A stretch of DNA of 64,000 bases. Source: Humulus lupulus. Its lineage: Eukaryota; Streptophyta; Magnoliopsida; Rosales; Cannabaceae. The first letter of the stretch is position 1. The number at the start of each line of letters is the position of its first letter. This document shows, piece after piece, positions 32,601-45,600 of this stretch. The stretch covers positions 105,239,868 to 105,303,867 of the forward strand of contig NC_084797.1 of assembly GCF_963169125.1 (NCBI RefSeq), written 5' to 3'. A program made the position numbers and the translations under genes. Below the pieces are notes generated by a model. That model was not told where the DNA came from. It saw only the letters and a program-made list of their open reading frames with translations, and searched no databases.

Positions 32601-34125
32601 TTCGAGGTAGATATCTGATATATTAGCTGAGAAGATGACTAGAGCAGGTATAAAGTTGGTGGTTGGTCAGCTAGTCAACATCACTCTTCAATCTTCACTC
32701 CTTGAGAGGATCAAGGAGGTGTAAGGGAAGGATTCCCAGTTAGGAGAGCATAGAGAGAATGACTTAGTTGGAGCGGCTAAGGACTTTTCTATCTCGGAGA
32801 TGGGGTTACTGAAGTACAAGGGTCAGATCAGTGTTCCGATGGAATTTGATATCCGACAAGAGATCTCTGATGAATCACATACCACTCCCTATTCCTTACA
32901 TCCAGGTACGACGAAGATGTAGCAAGATATGAGAGTTTTGTGTTGGTGGTCGGGAATGAAGAGGGACGTGGTGGACTATGTGGCCAAGTGCTTAACCTGT
33001 CAGCAGGTAAAGGCTGAACATTAGAGGCCACCAGGGTTATTGCAGCCTCTAGAGATTCCAGAGTGGAAGTGGGAAGATATTGCCATGGACTTCGTGGTTT
33101 TTTTGCCGAAGATCGTGGGGCAGCATGATTCAGTGTGGGTGATTATGGATAGGTATACCAAGTCCGCCCACTTTCTACCTATCCAGACGACTTATACTGT
33201 GGAGCAGTATGCTGAGTTATATGTGAAGGAAATTGTTCGACGTCATGGGGCTCCGAGGTCAATAGTATCCGATAGGGACCCCACCTTCACCTCCAAGTTT
33301 TGGGAGAGTCTACAAAAGGCTATGGGCACACAGTTGCGGTTTAGTACCACTTATCATCCTCAGACAGATAGACAGTCTGAGAGGACAATTCAGATACTGT
33401 AAGATATGCTACGAGCCTGTGTGGTGGATTTTGGGGGATCTTGGAGTAAGTATCTCCCTTTGATTGAGTTCTCGTACAATAACAGTTATCAGGCGACTAT
33501 CGGAGTGGCTCCGTACGAGATGCTATATGGGAGAAAGTGCAGATCACCTATCCATTGGGATGAGATTGGTGAGAGGAGATATTTGGGTCCTAAGATGGTT
33601 CTGAGGACCAATGAGGCGATTGAAAAGATTAGAGCTCGAATGCTCTCCTCCCAGAGTCGCTAGAAGAGTTACTCAGACTTGAAACGCAAAAGCATAGAGT
33701 TTCAAGTCGGTGACCAAGTGTTCCTTAGAGTTTCACCTTTGAGAGGAGTGGAACGATTTGGTGTTCGGGGCAAGCTGAGCCCTAGGTTTGTTGGCCCCTT
33801 TGAGGTTCTGGAACGGGATGGAGAGGTAGCTTACAGATTGGCGATGCCTCCAGCTTTATCAGGGGTTCATGATATTTTTCACGTGTCCGTGCTCCGGAAG
33901 TATGTATCAGATTCGACGCATGTACTGAGTTATGAGAACTTGGAGCTAGACCAGGATTTGTCTTATGAGGAGAAGCCAGTTCAAATTCTTGACCGGAAGG
34001 ATAAAGTCTTGCGGAGCAAGACCATCTCCTTGGTGAAAGTGTTATGGAGGAACAATAAGGTTGAGGAGGCGATGTGGAAACTTGAATCAGATATGCGGGA
34101 GCGATATCCCGAGTTATTAAGGTAA
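29603..34125 (+). pseudogene. Gag-pol polyprotein of the Tekay-like element, inactivated
   Basis: Start ATG at 29603 (MPRQSSRLRY). Domains in order: gag with the FEGGPDPLRVEQWI block (about 29887), CCHC zinc knuckle CFICGSANHLKKDC (30620-30661), protease with LIDSGATHSF (about 30802), RT (about 31400-31860), RNase H with [12 protein letters not shown] (about 32242), integrase HHCC and core (about 32870-33400, with [13 protein letters not shown] and TTYHPQTDR), and a C-terminal chromodomain-like segment (about 33955-34125). Lesions: in-frame stops in gag (CAATAG near 29691, near 29773, 30064), TAA at 31310, TGA at 31739, TAG at 32096, TGA at 32521, further stops in the integrase, a frameshift near 32030, and the RT catalytic motif FIDD read as FIND (AAC at 31808-31810). 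Confidence 0.95.
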
Positions 34126-34144
34126 TTTTGAGGATGAAATTTCT

Positions 34145-34158
34145 GTAAGGAGGGGATA
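34145..34158 (+). other. Polypurine tract of the Tekay-like element
   Basis: GTAAGGAGGGGATA immediately precedes the 3' LTR at 34161; this is where plus-strand DNA synthesis is primed in gypsy elements. Confidence 0.75.
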
Positions 34159-34160
34159 GT

Positions 34161-36325
34161 TGTAGCGTCCCAATTCGCTAATAAGGTTTAGAGCCTTGAT
34201 TAGTGTGCCTGGAGGGAAATAAGTGATTTATTATTATAATATGTGAATTTGATGAGTATGTGATTAGAGATGCATGTTTAGGTGAATTAAATGTGCATGA
34301 GGGCCCCGTTTGGTTATTAGGGGCATGTTTGTAATTTTATCCCGTTGAGGGCATAAATGTAATAATTATGAATATTATGATATATTGTGATATATTCGTG
34401 TTGCACAATCCAAGACAGTCCTAGGGAGCTGTTTAGAAAGAAAGTTACAACGGGGTCGAATACCCGACTCGGGGCGAGTCGAGGGGTATTTCGGGCATTA
34501 GACGTTTTATGGGGTTATCGGGTTATGAAAATAAATATTTGGAGATATATTTGAAGTTAGAGTGTTTAGGAGGGAATATCGGGGAAATTTACCAATTTGC
34601 CCTCGGGGACATTTTTGGTACCCCGAGCCTTTGAGGTAACCTTAGAGACTTAAGTTAAGAAGAAACAAAACCAAGGAAGCTTTTGGAAACTAAGGAACCG
34701 ACCCAAACCTTTTCTCTCTCTTTTGCTCTAAGCCATACCAAGGAGAAGTATTGAAGATTAAGCAAGGGTTTTGGCTCTAGACTTGGGGATTAACTCAGCT
34801 ATAATTTGTGGATTCAAGCAAAGGCTAAGGTAAGTTTTAAACTGTGATTTTAGCTATTTAATTATGTGGTTACTAGCTGGGTTTCTAGTTTTCTTGAAGC
34901 TTTGAAGTGGGATATTGGAATTGGGATATGATGAGTTTTAAAGCTAGATTTTGTTAGGTTTTGTCGTTGAGACTGTTCTAGGACTTCTGTGATAAATGAA
35001 TTGGATTGTTAGTTTGATTTTGGGGTAAATTGGCTTGGTTTTGGTGGTAAAAATGGAGGATTTTTCTGGGTTTGAAGGGTCGGGCCGCGACATTGTTCTT
35101 GCTGAGCCACGACCCTCTAGAACATTTGGGAACCCAGGAAGAAGGGTGGGCCGCGACACACCCTAGCTTGGTCCGCGGTGTGCATGGGGTATTTTTGGGG
35201 GATTGGTTTCTGGTTGAGGCGGGTCGCGGCATGGGTTCATGGGGCCGCGACACTTAGTGTGTTTTTGGACTCCAAGGAGGTTTTAGGCTCGGGAATCCAA
35301 AAGTGAAGGCTCGGGATGGATTTTATCACTCAGATTGATAGAATTCAAGGTCCTGGAGACTAGAATTATGACCCAAAGTAATTTAATGGACTAGAACTTA
35401 TTGGATGGATGTTGTTGATGCGTTGTGACTAGGTTTGCTCGGACTAGGGGACTGTGCTCGGGATATCGGTGCTCGGAAAGCTCGGGACACTAACAAGAAA
35501 ATTGTTGTACCCATAGAGCAGGGCGAGGCCCTATAGTTTGTGTTGCAGGGCACGACACTATATGACTATGTTGCAGGGCGTAGCCCCATAGATTATGTTT
35601 ATACGTGTTTAAGTATTTTTTTAATCATGCTATGTGTGCATATACATGAATGAACGGCAAGAGTCGAGAACGGCAAAGGCCGAGAACAGCGAGGGTCGGG
35701 AACGGCAAGGACAAGTACAGCATGGGGCCGGGAGCAGCGTTAAGCACGCAGAGTGTGAGTTGCCAGGGTTAGACCCTACAGGATACCTGGGATATCCTCA
35801 CGGTGTAGACCACGAACCCAGGGCCTGGTAAAGCGCCTGGGACGGTAGGGCCGTATGTGTTTAGCCTGTTGGCGGTTTTGTTATGTGTTAATTGATGGTT
35901 ATGCATATGTTGTTTGCTTGTGTGGAGTTTTCTTGCTGGGATTTGGCTCACGGGTCCTCTATGGTGTAGGTAAGGGCAAGGGGAAAATCAACCAACCATG
36001 AGTATGGAGAGCGTGAAGCGACACGTACATGTTTGTCCTACCTGGCTGCCACAGCCAGGGGTATTTTTGGGAGACGTTTTTATTAAACTTAATTTTGTCA
36101 TTTAGTCGACTTTAGTTATATTTTTGAGTTGTAAATATTTCTAAAAAAGTATTTTGGGATCCCAAATGTTTAATGCTTTATAATATTCCATGAATGGATT
36201 TATTTTCTTAAACTATGTGACTTCTGTTGTGATTAGCTACACTTTTGTCTTAAAACCTCGATTAAGGAGTTAATTGCACATTTTAAATTCACTTAGTAAT
36301 GGCTCTAAGGAAGTAGGGATTTACA
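34161..36325 (+). repeat. 3' LTR of the Tekay-like element
   Basis: Same length and layout as the 5' LTR. In this copy the tetraloop stem at 35937-35950 is partly broken (GGGA-TTTG-GCTC) and the last bases read GGGATTTACA instead of GGGCGTTACA. Confidence 0.95.
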
Positions 36326-36330
36326 ACTTT

Positions 36331-36988
36331 GAACCTTTACATAGATCATGGTGGAGGTACAAGGATATGCTAATGATGTTCCCATATCATGGTCTTTCAA
36401 AGGAATGTCAACTTGAATTCTTCCTCAATGGGTTAAACGCCATAACGAGATAATGGGTAGAAATAGGAGATGGTACCACCAATTTCTAACAAATATCTGT
36501 GAATAAGGCCTATTAGATGGTTAAAGACATGGCATAATACACAAGCTATGTTGTTGTAGTTATCCAATAACAAACCTTGTTTGAGAGAACAATATTAGCC
36601 ATATGGAGCCAACTTTTGACACTTACCCTCAAGAACCATGTGAGGAGAACTTGAAGAATTATCAATAAATATTTTCAAGTGAGAAAGTACAACCAAGATT
36701 ATTGGAGGATTTGTTGAGAGATTATATTGCAAAGTTGGATGTGTATATTGCAAAGAACGATGCCTTGATTCAAAGTCATTCTGGATCTTTGAATAATCTA
36801 GAGAATCAAAGTGGGCAACTAGCTAGTGTGTTGTGTAGTAAAACTTAAGGTGTTTTGCCAAGTGAATTGAAAAATACAAAACAAAATGCCAAAGAACAAT
36901 ATGAGGTGGTCAATTTAAGGAGTGGTAGAGAATTGAAGCTTCCTATGGAAATTTGACGGCACAAAGAAGAGCCTTCTCAAATGCAAAG
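36331..36988 (+). pseudogene. Athila/Tat-like gag remnant (C-terminal part)
   Basis: In shifting frames one reads ERYKDML-like WWRYKDMLMMFPYHGLS, LEFFLNGLNAITR, AKNDALIQSHSGSLNN, LENQSGQLASVL, GVLPSELKNTKQNAKEQ and VVNLRSGRELKLP, the typical end of gag in these gypsy elements. Stops and frameshifts are frequent. It continues the leader at 26902-27098 across the Tekay-like insertion and is itself cut at 36989 by a copia LTR. Confidence 0.8.
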
Positions 36989-37427
36989 TGTTAGAAATCC
37001 ATATAACATCACAACATTATATTGCATATAATTTAGAACACTATGAGTAATTGAATGATATAGAGGACATGCCTGATTGATACATTAAGATAATATAGAT
37101 TTGTAGTACAATACTATTATCAATATCCTCCCTATATCTTTATTTTTTTTAAGCAGATTATCAAACCATACAATTGTGATGAGATAATACATATTTATAG
37201 AGTTAGGGAAATGAGCAAGCTACAAAACCTTAGTTGGATTGGGAATCCTCATCAAAAATTTTACTTATAAAGCTCACGCTTTTGCTTCAACTAGACTACC
37301 ATTGATGCTAACCTACAAATTAGAAATCACTAAAAATTACATGGGCAAATCGGCGAAGAATTTTTTATCAACCCATATATAATAAAGCAATTTATAACAT
37401 TAATGTAAGCCCATAAATATTCTTACA
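36989..37427 (-). mobile_element. Copia LTR (3' LTR of a minus-strand element)
   Basis: On the plus strand it runs TGTTAGAAATCC ... ATTCTTACA (439 bp, TG...CA). On the minus strand the sequence just before it is CTAAGTGGGAGAA, a standard copia polypurine tract, so this is the 3' LTR. Confidence 0.75.
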
Positions 37428-38610
37428 TTCTCCCACTTAGGCTACATTATATTTTTTAATACATATATATTTATCAAAATAATTTTGTTTATGGAAAATG
37501 ACTCATGGGTTGGATACCAAAGAGAACTTTGTGGCCATAAAAAAAAGTTCTTTGATATCATCTAAAATAACCAATCCAATTTAATATTTGATACTGAACT
37601 ATGACAATCACTTTTCTTTCTAATCAATAAAATACATTCATAATTTTAAATACCAAAATATTAAATCGACATGGCTAATAAGTCTAGTATTGTGGTAAGA
37701 AATTATGTTCAACATATTATCAATAATATAACATAATCTCCTTATCAATCTTCCATTTCACTAATACCGTGATGCCTAATAAAAAAAGCTAGTGAAATTA
37801 TATACCGCTGATTTTGTGATGCTTAACAAGTAAGCCAGTGATGATAAACCATATCACTGCTTAATAAATAAGTCAATGTGATATCATTAACTCTGTTTAA
37901 GAAATAAGACAATATGAAATCATTCCCATTAAGCTAATAAGCTCAAATGACGATAACAACAACATTATGAACCACATGCTTTCAATTCAACATTCTCTTG
38001 AATATAAAAAAAAAACATAAACGATTACATAAATATTCAATAATAAAAAAATATTGAAACACAAAAAAATCTATGTAGATTATAACATCGATAAGGAAAT
38101 TACAAATAATCATAATTTCTACGAGATAAAAGAAATAGAAAAGAAAACTCCCACTAACCCAAAAGATCAAAAGAATCTAAAATGCCCATATAAACATGTT
38201 TATTAAATAATGACACACTTAATCTTTTGGTCAGAGGATCTACTAACATCAACTTTGTCTTGCAATTTTCTATAACAATGTCTCCTTTCTTGACCAAGTC
38301 ATTGACAAGAAAAGTTTGGTCTCATTTAGTAATTTCAAATCAGTACTTGTAAGTAAAAAGTCATCCACATAAGGAACTAGAAAGATATAACGACTACCAC
38401 TGAACTTCATTTAAATACTCTAACCAAACTTGTTCTCTATGAAACCAAACGATGTCACAACCTTATCAAGCTTTAAACCAAACGATGTTTGTTTGAGACC
38501 ATAAATAGATTGCTTCTATTTTCAAAACAAATCTCCTTTCTACTTTCCTTGAATACTTCATCCTAAGTCATATAGGCTTACTCACTCAATTCGCGTATGG
38601 AGTCTTTTTA
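37428..38610 (-). pseudogene. Copia pol 3' remnant, internally deleted
   Basis: On the minus strand, from about 38590 leftwards: YGLKQTSFGLKLDKVV, FIENKFG, PYVDDFLLTSTDLKLL (the RT catalytic YVDD is intact) and then, directly, a short stretch like the end of copia RNase H (about 38200-38260). The region between is missing. The rest to the LTR is non-coding. It is truncated at about 38611 by an LTR fragment. Confidence 0.75.
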
Positions 38611-39695
38611 CTCTAACGTCCCAAAATTCCTGATAAAGCTTAGTGCCTTAATTAGTGTGCCAGGAGGGCTTAATTGGGATTATATATGATATTATTGAAT
38701 ATTTATGCGATTATGTGAATTACATGAGTTATATTATAATATGATTGATTATGCATGTTTATGGGTATTAAATGTGCTTACAGGCCTACTTATGCTAGAA
38801 AGGGGTATTTTTGTAATTTTGATCCTTTGAGGGTATAATTGTAACAATATGTGTAATTATATGCGATATATTTGAGATTCCGGGATGAGTTGGCCCTTTT
38901 GAGGAAAGTAACGAAAAATTCACAATGAGGATGAATACTTGGCTAGGGATGATCCTAGGGATATTTTGGTAATTGGGTAGATTACCAATAATTATTTGAG
39001 TATGAGTTATATTTGGGGAAAAATATTTCTATTTGTAGAAATAGTGGATTTAATTGGAAAATTTTAAGTACAATTTGAGGTTTAGTGGGAATTGGTGTCT
39101 AATGACCTTTTTACCCTTTAGGGGCTTTGATGGGGGAGTTGTAGGTCAGGGGAAAAAAATGGTCTTTTGCCATCCAAAGCAGCTAAGATCTCAACTTTGG
39201 AAGAATAGAGTTTCACGTTCATTCTCACTCACTCTATCCCTTCTCTAGCTTCTCTCAAGGTGTCTAGAGACCAGGAACCACAACCAATCATTTTGAAGAT
39301 TTCTTAGGCTTCAAGAAGGGAATTGGAAACTGTGAAGGGCTAGGAATCCAGCTGGGGATTTGGATTGTAAGAGGTAAATTTAGTTCTTGAAATTTTTAGT
39401 TTTCCTTTTTTTTGGTGTTCTTGGGAATTTTAGCTTTTGAGTTTGGGTATGTTTTATTGGTTTCTGGTTGTTGTTTGTTGGGTATCTAGGTTGTTAGAAA
39501 TATTCTGGTGGTCAAAACTATGTTAGGTAGTAGTTAAATTGGGTTTTAAAGTTGGTTTGCAATTTCTGAAATCACAAGTTTCTGGGTTTTCGAAGTAGCA
39601 CCGCGACACTTGGTAGGATCGTCTCTACCCGTTCGAAGCTGGGAGGACCACCTTGGCGCCGTGACCCTTCGTGGGAAGATTTTTATTATAGATTT
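38611..39695 (+). mobile_element. Truncated gypsy-type LTR fragment
   Basis: CTAACGTCCCAAAATTCC and ATTAGTGTGCCAGGAGGG match the start of the TGTAACG(A/T)CCC LTRs. TATTTTGGTAATTGG, a GTAAAT-type donor area (39371) and a short CCGCGACAC/GCCGTGACCC cassette (39598-39670) follow. The fragment ends about 1.1 kb in, before the hairpin module. Confidence 0.7.
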
Positions 39696-40056
39696 TTTAG
39701 AACTCATTTAGACATTTTAAAAAAAAAAATTATTCAATTTTCGTTCTTTCTCTCTCCAAATATATTCTTTTCTATTATTTTTAATTAATAAAAAATATTT
39801 AAAGATATAATATTTAAATAATGTAAAGAAAAAAAATAGAGAAACTAATATATTGTAAAAACAATTATTTTTTCTTAATTTGTAATTATAAAAAAATAAT
39901 GTTGGATTATACAGTGGTACAACCGCAACTTGTCTAAGGTCGTCAATAGCCTTTAAAAAATCTAAGAAGTTTTTTTTTATATATATATATATGTTAAATA
40001 TAGAGTATTTGATATTCTTTTTCTTTTATTAAAAATATAATTATATTGAAATTGGA

Positions 40057-40280
40057 GGTTAAAGTCCTCGTTCTTTCAAAATTGAAGCATTTAAGTCCTC
40101 GATATTTTCTATTTTAGCGGCAATAGTCCCTAACATTCATGTTTAGTCTCCATTTTAGCGGACATATAGCAGTTTGGGGAAAATGCACACCAATTATGTA
40201 ATGTTAGGGGTTTATTCCAGAAAATAAAACAAGATAAGAGACTTAATTGCTACACTTGTAAAAGAACAGGGACTTTAGCC
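40057..40280. mobile_element. Foldback MITE, about 224 bp
   Basis: The left end GGTTAAAGTCCTCGTTCTTT and the reverse complement of the right end (GGCTAAAGTCCCTGTTCTTT) are long imperfect inverted repeats extending about 50-60 bp. No coding sequence. A target duplication is not clear. Confidence 0.65.
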
Positions 40281-40311
40281 ACTACTTACCATATAAATTA
40301 AATACACGTAA

Positions 40312-42601
40312 TGTAACGACCCAAAATCACTAATAAGGCTTAAGGGCCTTGATTAGTGTGCCGGGAGGGCATGATTGGTTTATGAGTGAATTTATTGACT
40401 TAATGCATGATTATATGATAAGCATGCTAAGTATGGTTATATGAATATAAATGTGATTATATGCTTTAATTGTGAGAACCACATTATTATGTGGGTAAAT
40501 CTACAGCATGCGACTTGAGGCGATTCTAGGGAGCTAGTTAGCAGGAAAGTCACAATGAGGCTTAATACTTGACTTTGGGCAAGTCAAGGGGTATTTTAAG
40601 TACTAGAAGGTTATTTAGATTAGCGGGTTACAGAAATAAATAATTGGAGATATATTTGAGGTTAGGAAGCTTAGGCGGGAATACTGGGGAATTTTACCAT
40701 TTTGCCCTCGGGGACGTTTCCGGCACCCCGAGCCTTGGGGTTAACTTACTCACCTAAGGATAGACTAAGTAAAATCCCAGAACATAGTAGAACACAAGGA
40801 ACCGACCCTCCCTCGTTCTCCCTTTCTCTCTCAAGGAAAAACCACAGGAAACTTAAGGAATTCAGCTGGGAATTCAGTGGTTTGGGTTGGAATCTTGAAG
40901 GGTTAGCCCAATGTTAAGCTAAGGAGTTTAATCAAGAACTAAGGTAAGATTTAAGCTTTGTGCATGGTGGTTAATTCTGTGTTTTGGATGGGTTTTAAAG
41001 TGTTTATGGTTTTGAAATTTAAGGAATGAATTGAAGTTAGAAAGCTTGGGTTTTAGCTCAGAAATCGTTAAGGGAGTTGATTCATCAAAGAAGGTAAGCT
41101 CTAATTCGTGATTTAGTGTTTGAATTCTGAGTTTTTAAGGCTGGTTTTAGCGTTCTTGAGTAAGTGAGTTTCAAAGATTGAAGTGGGATTTTGGTAAGTT
41201 TCTAGGCTAAGTTTCAGTTGGGTTGTGTTGCTGGAATCATGTGAAAAGTTTTGGGATAATTGAGCTATGGAATTGGGATGGTTTTGGATGGTTTTGAGTG
41301 AGGTTTGAGAGTAAAAAATGGTGGTTTTTCTGGGGTTGAAGGGGTCGGGCCGCAGCATAGTTCTTGGTGAGTCGCGGCCCTCTGAAGCTGAAATGTGTTG
41401 AGGAAGGAGGGCGGGCCGCGACATGGGGTTTGTAGGGCCGCGACCCGTGTCTAGTTCTGAGCCTAGATGGGCTCTGTTTGGGGGCTATGCCACGACATGG
41501 GTGGCTTGAGCCGTGGCCCTTAAGGGATTTTGGGATTTTAAGCATGGGAATTTTACCTAGGGTGCTCGGGATTGAATCTACTACCGTGTTTGGTGGAATT
41601 CAATGTTCCGGAGACTAGAACTTTATCTAGAAGCCCTATACGATCATTAATGGAATCCTTTATCTTGGTTGTGACTAGGTATAAGCTAGGGGCTCGAGAA
41701 ACAAATTGTGCTCAAGAGGCATCTTGCACAAACAGTACACTTGGAAACTAAAGGTAAGAAAACTGCACCTAGTTGTGGATTTATAATGGGACTAAGGGTT
41801 CCCTATTTTTTATGCTTTGTGAAGGATGGTATTATGCCATGTAAATAGTAAACAAACGGCCTAAGAGTGCTGAAATTTACACTAGCGCACAGGGCGCGGC
41901 TCGGCCACTGGTAGCTGAGGACAACTTATTATGTACTGAGCTCGGTTTAAGCGGGCCGGAGTCAGTGGGTTAAACAGAGGGCGACCTAAGGCGTCGACCC
42001 TGATTACTGTGTGACTTGATAGTTATTATTAATTGGTAGATTGTTATGTTGTATAGCTGGGTGTTGATTAGCTGAATCTATGATTGAATCTTCGTGCTTT
42101 GTGACCATTGTGGTGTGCTGAGTATATGAACATGCTTAAAGGGTTATTCAACTGTTATCATTGCTTGTTATATAATGTTATGTTTTCTTGCTGGGCCTTG
42201 ACTCACGGGTGCTTCATGGTACAGGTAAAGGAAAGGGCAAGATTGATCAGCCCTGACTCGGAGAGCTCTGAGAGTAGAATGTACATGATCAGCTACTCAG
42301 CCGCCACGGTTGAGGGGGAGACAGGAACAAGAGGACCGGAAACGTCTGTTTTTCCCTTAGACTGGCTGGTGGTTGTTTATACTCTAGAAATTTTGTAAAC
42401 AGACTTTTAAATACTGTTTCTTTTGGGATCCCATGTTTAAAATGTTTAATTGTATAAAAAGTATCTTTTGAGGCCAAAACCTTTTAACCCTAGCGTGTTA
42501 ATGAGTTTAGCAAACACGTTTTTAACTAAATGACTTGATTAGCAAGTCTTGCACCTTTATAAGTACACAGTGTAGCGGTCTTGGCTATCTAGAGCATTAC
42601 A
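40312..42601 (+). mobile_element. Solo LTR (gypsy type, subfamily B)
   Basis: TGTAACGACCC at 40312 to GAGCATTACA at 42601 (2290 bp), flanked by the perfect duplication CGTAA (40307-40311 and 42602-42606). It has the layout of the nested LTR at 2192-4548: GC-rich cassette (41340-41525), GCGCACAGGGCGCGGCTCGG (about 41884), hairpin module with CTTG loop (42192-42229) and the end GTGTAGCGGTCTTGGCTAT. Confidence 0.93.
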
Positions 42602-42606
42602 CGTAA

Positions 42607-45600
42607 AGTACTCGAGATATGCAGCGGAATAATGAAATTCCACCCCTTTTGCTCTTTAACCTTTTATCCTATAAACGCTAGGTACTGTAAAGAACAAAAA
42701 CTACTTTCTTCAACCGCGATCTTCCTTGCCTATCTTTGATCAAGCCTAAACTAGTGTTGGCTTGCTCTCAACACATGAGATAGAATACAAGGGAGAGAGA
42801 AAGTGATGGGCGGCCAAAAAGAGTTAGAGTGTCTAGGATTTTCCTTTGATTCACTTACCAAAGAAAATCAATTTCTTATTTCTAACCCTAACTATAATAC
42901 TCTATATATAGGCAGCACCTAGGGCCCTAACTGACACACTTAACTATCTGTAAATATAATTAAAATAATAATTAGATAAAACAACACTACTAGCAGCCCC
43001 GCATTTCAAATATTTTATTTACTTATATTTATGATAAATTATTTAATTAAATAGTTAAATCATTTTTCAACATAACTATTTATAATTTTAACTTTGATTT
43101 AATATTAATATTATTTATATTTTTTTAATATTAATAAATTTGCGGTAAAGATTAGAAAATATATCTTTAACCCCAAATTCTTAATTCATGTAAATATCAA
43201 TAAATTGACCTAGTCAACTTGATATTCATAGTTGATAATTAAGTCTATTGTTTGTGACTATTTCACTTGATTTAATCAAAGATGACACATGGGTAATGGA
43301 TCTATGAATACAAGCCACAATAAGTTCCTGTGAGTCTATTTATTATTTAACCATCTCACAACTTATTAATTCTGAATGACTCTAGACTCGAAATTAAACT
43401 CTTGATTCGTAGAACGTATTTCCCACATTGTAAATACGCTATCCACTATTATAATCATTACCATCTGTCAATCCTCTATCATTGACTTACTAATGACCCG
43501 AGTGAAATTTACTGTTTTACCCCTCATTTGTATTTGATCCTTAACTTCAACTAAGTCCCTTATAAATGATAAATATGTGAACTTAATCACATATTTGAGC
43601 ACTCAATCATTTAACCATTTAGACTAAGCTATTAAGGAAATCACCATTTCAATTCTCATACAAAAGTTTATAAATTTCGAATCTATGATAGATACTCTCA
43701 TTCAATTATACTATTGAATCTCCAAGATGTAAGTATAGGCTATGTCGTAGGAAAAAGCTTTTATGAACAAGTACAAAAACTCAGATAATATAATTAATAG
43801 AAATATTATCACTCAGAATTTAGATTGACTTGACCTATGATCAACGTTGTGATACTGATTATATTCAATAATAATGATACTTAATCATCTATCTATAATC
43901 AGTATCGGTCCTAGTCTAATGTAACAAGATATATCTATAATGATACTGATTGTAACGTCATGTGTTTCGGGTACCTTTAAATGACTCGGGTCAAGATTTT
44001 TCCCCGAGTTAAGAAATTTATTTTAAATAATATTATACTTGTTTGGAATTTATTTCCATGAGTTATTTCTTGCCAAGTTATAAATTTTGTGATTAAAAGT
44101 CAAGATAAGACTTTCGGTCTTGGACCGACACAAAAACCCTAATCGGGTAAAAATCTCAGAAAATAAAATTAAAAACTATGGAAAATATATTTTTGACATA
44201 AAATACATTCATAAAAATTAAAGTTTGATCAAAAATAATAAACTTAAGAGAAAATGGAAATTTTAGGGCATTTTGTGTTAAATGCTTAATTTTACCGAAT
44301 TAGGGAAATTTATTCCATGAATGGACCTTAGGTTAAATTTTATTGTGTGATGAATTAAATTAAATGTGAGAGACATTTAATTTAATTATTATGTGTTAAG
44401 TTTTATTTTTATTTAAAAAAAAAAACTTATTATGAGTGAAAAATGTTATAGAAAGTGATTTTGGATTTTTCTTAGGAATTAATTATTTACCATTAAATAT
44501 ATATATATAAATATATAACATAAATAAAATAAGTGGTGGCCAGCCATGTGAAGTAGTTTATTTGGGTGGACCAAATTGTTTTAGTTTAATCCCCATTTTA
44601 AATATTAGGGTTAATGGCATCAAGTGGCCATAGTAAAAACACTCAAGTGTTTAAGGCATTTAAGATTTGTCTAAACTCTTCTAACCCTCCCCAAAACCAA
44701 CCCCCTCTCTCACAATCACTCTCATCTTGTTTAAGAAATTCTCTCTCAAGTTTTCTCTCCATTTTCAACCATCAAGAACACTAAGAAAGCTTGGAAGCTT
44801 AAGCTTGGGTCTAGGAAGGGTTTCCCTAAGGTAAAGTTTCAAAAAACTTGACTTTTATAAAAAATTTAACCATATGTCTTTCAATAGCTAATTATATATG
44901 TTGTTGGGGAAGTTGGTTAAGGTTTTGAAAGAGTTTTGAAGGATCCAAAGCTTGTAGAAACATCAAAACCTAAAGCAAGAACAACAAGAGGTAAAAAGAT
45001 TACTTTTATGGTTGTTATTGTATGGTTTTTATTTTTTTAAGCATTATTTTGTATATTTAATGCTTAAAGTTTGTTATTGGTGATGTAATAAGGCTATGGT
45101 AGTTGCTTTATAATTTTTATGATGCTTGTGTGTTGATTTTTGAAAATAGGGACCAAAATCCCAAAGTGTTTTGTTGAAAACCCTAAAACAAAAATACAAG
45201 TTTTGAGCTTTGACTTCCAAGGTGTCAAGCATCAACTGTATATTGGTATTGCAAAATTAAATTATACTGTGATGTTGTTGAGATTGAGTACATAAAATTG
45301 AGCTTTTGAAACACTCAAAAATGTTTAGAAATGAGTGAGTTATGCTATTTCAAAGTTTAGGTAAAAAACTGTTTTTTCCACTATTCTTAATTTCGGGACC
45401 AAGTTTGGACAGCCACTGTATAGGGAAACTGAACCCAGTTTTTTTCTAAACATTGGTCGACATATTCTTGGAAAAACCTAGTATTCCACTGTAAAATTTG
45501 CTAATAAAATACTGAATGGTTTGAAAGTTATTAAGTGCCAAAGTTTGGAAAAAATAAGAACTTGAAAATAAGGTCATTTTTACCTCATTGTTTGGAAAAT

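Larger units (their letters stand above)
27099..36325 (+). mobile_element. Full-length Tekay/Del-like chromovirus, dead
   Basis: 9227 bp with two LTRs of identical length (2165 bp) and the perfect target duplication ACTTT (27094-27098 and 36326-36330). Order: LTR, tRNA-Met-type primer site, gag, protease, RT, RNase H, integrase, chromodomain, polypurine tract, LTR. It sits inside the gag region of an older Athila/Tat-like element. By eye the LTRs differ at roughly 8% of sites in their first 200 bp, mostly transitions, so it is not recent. Confidence 0.95.
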
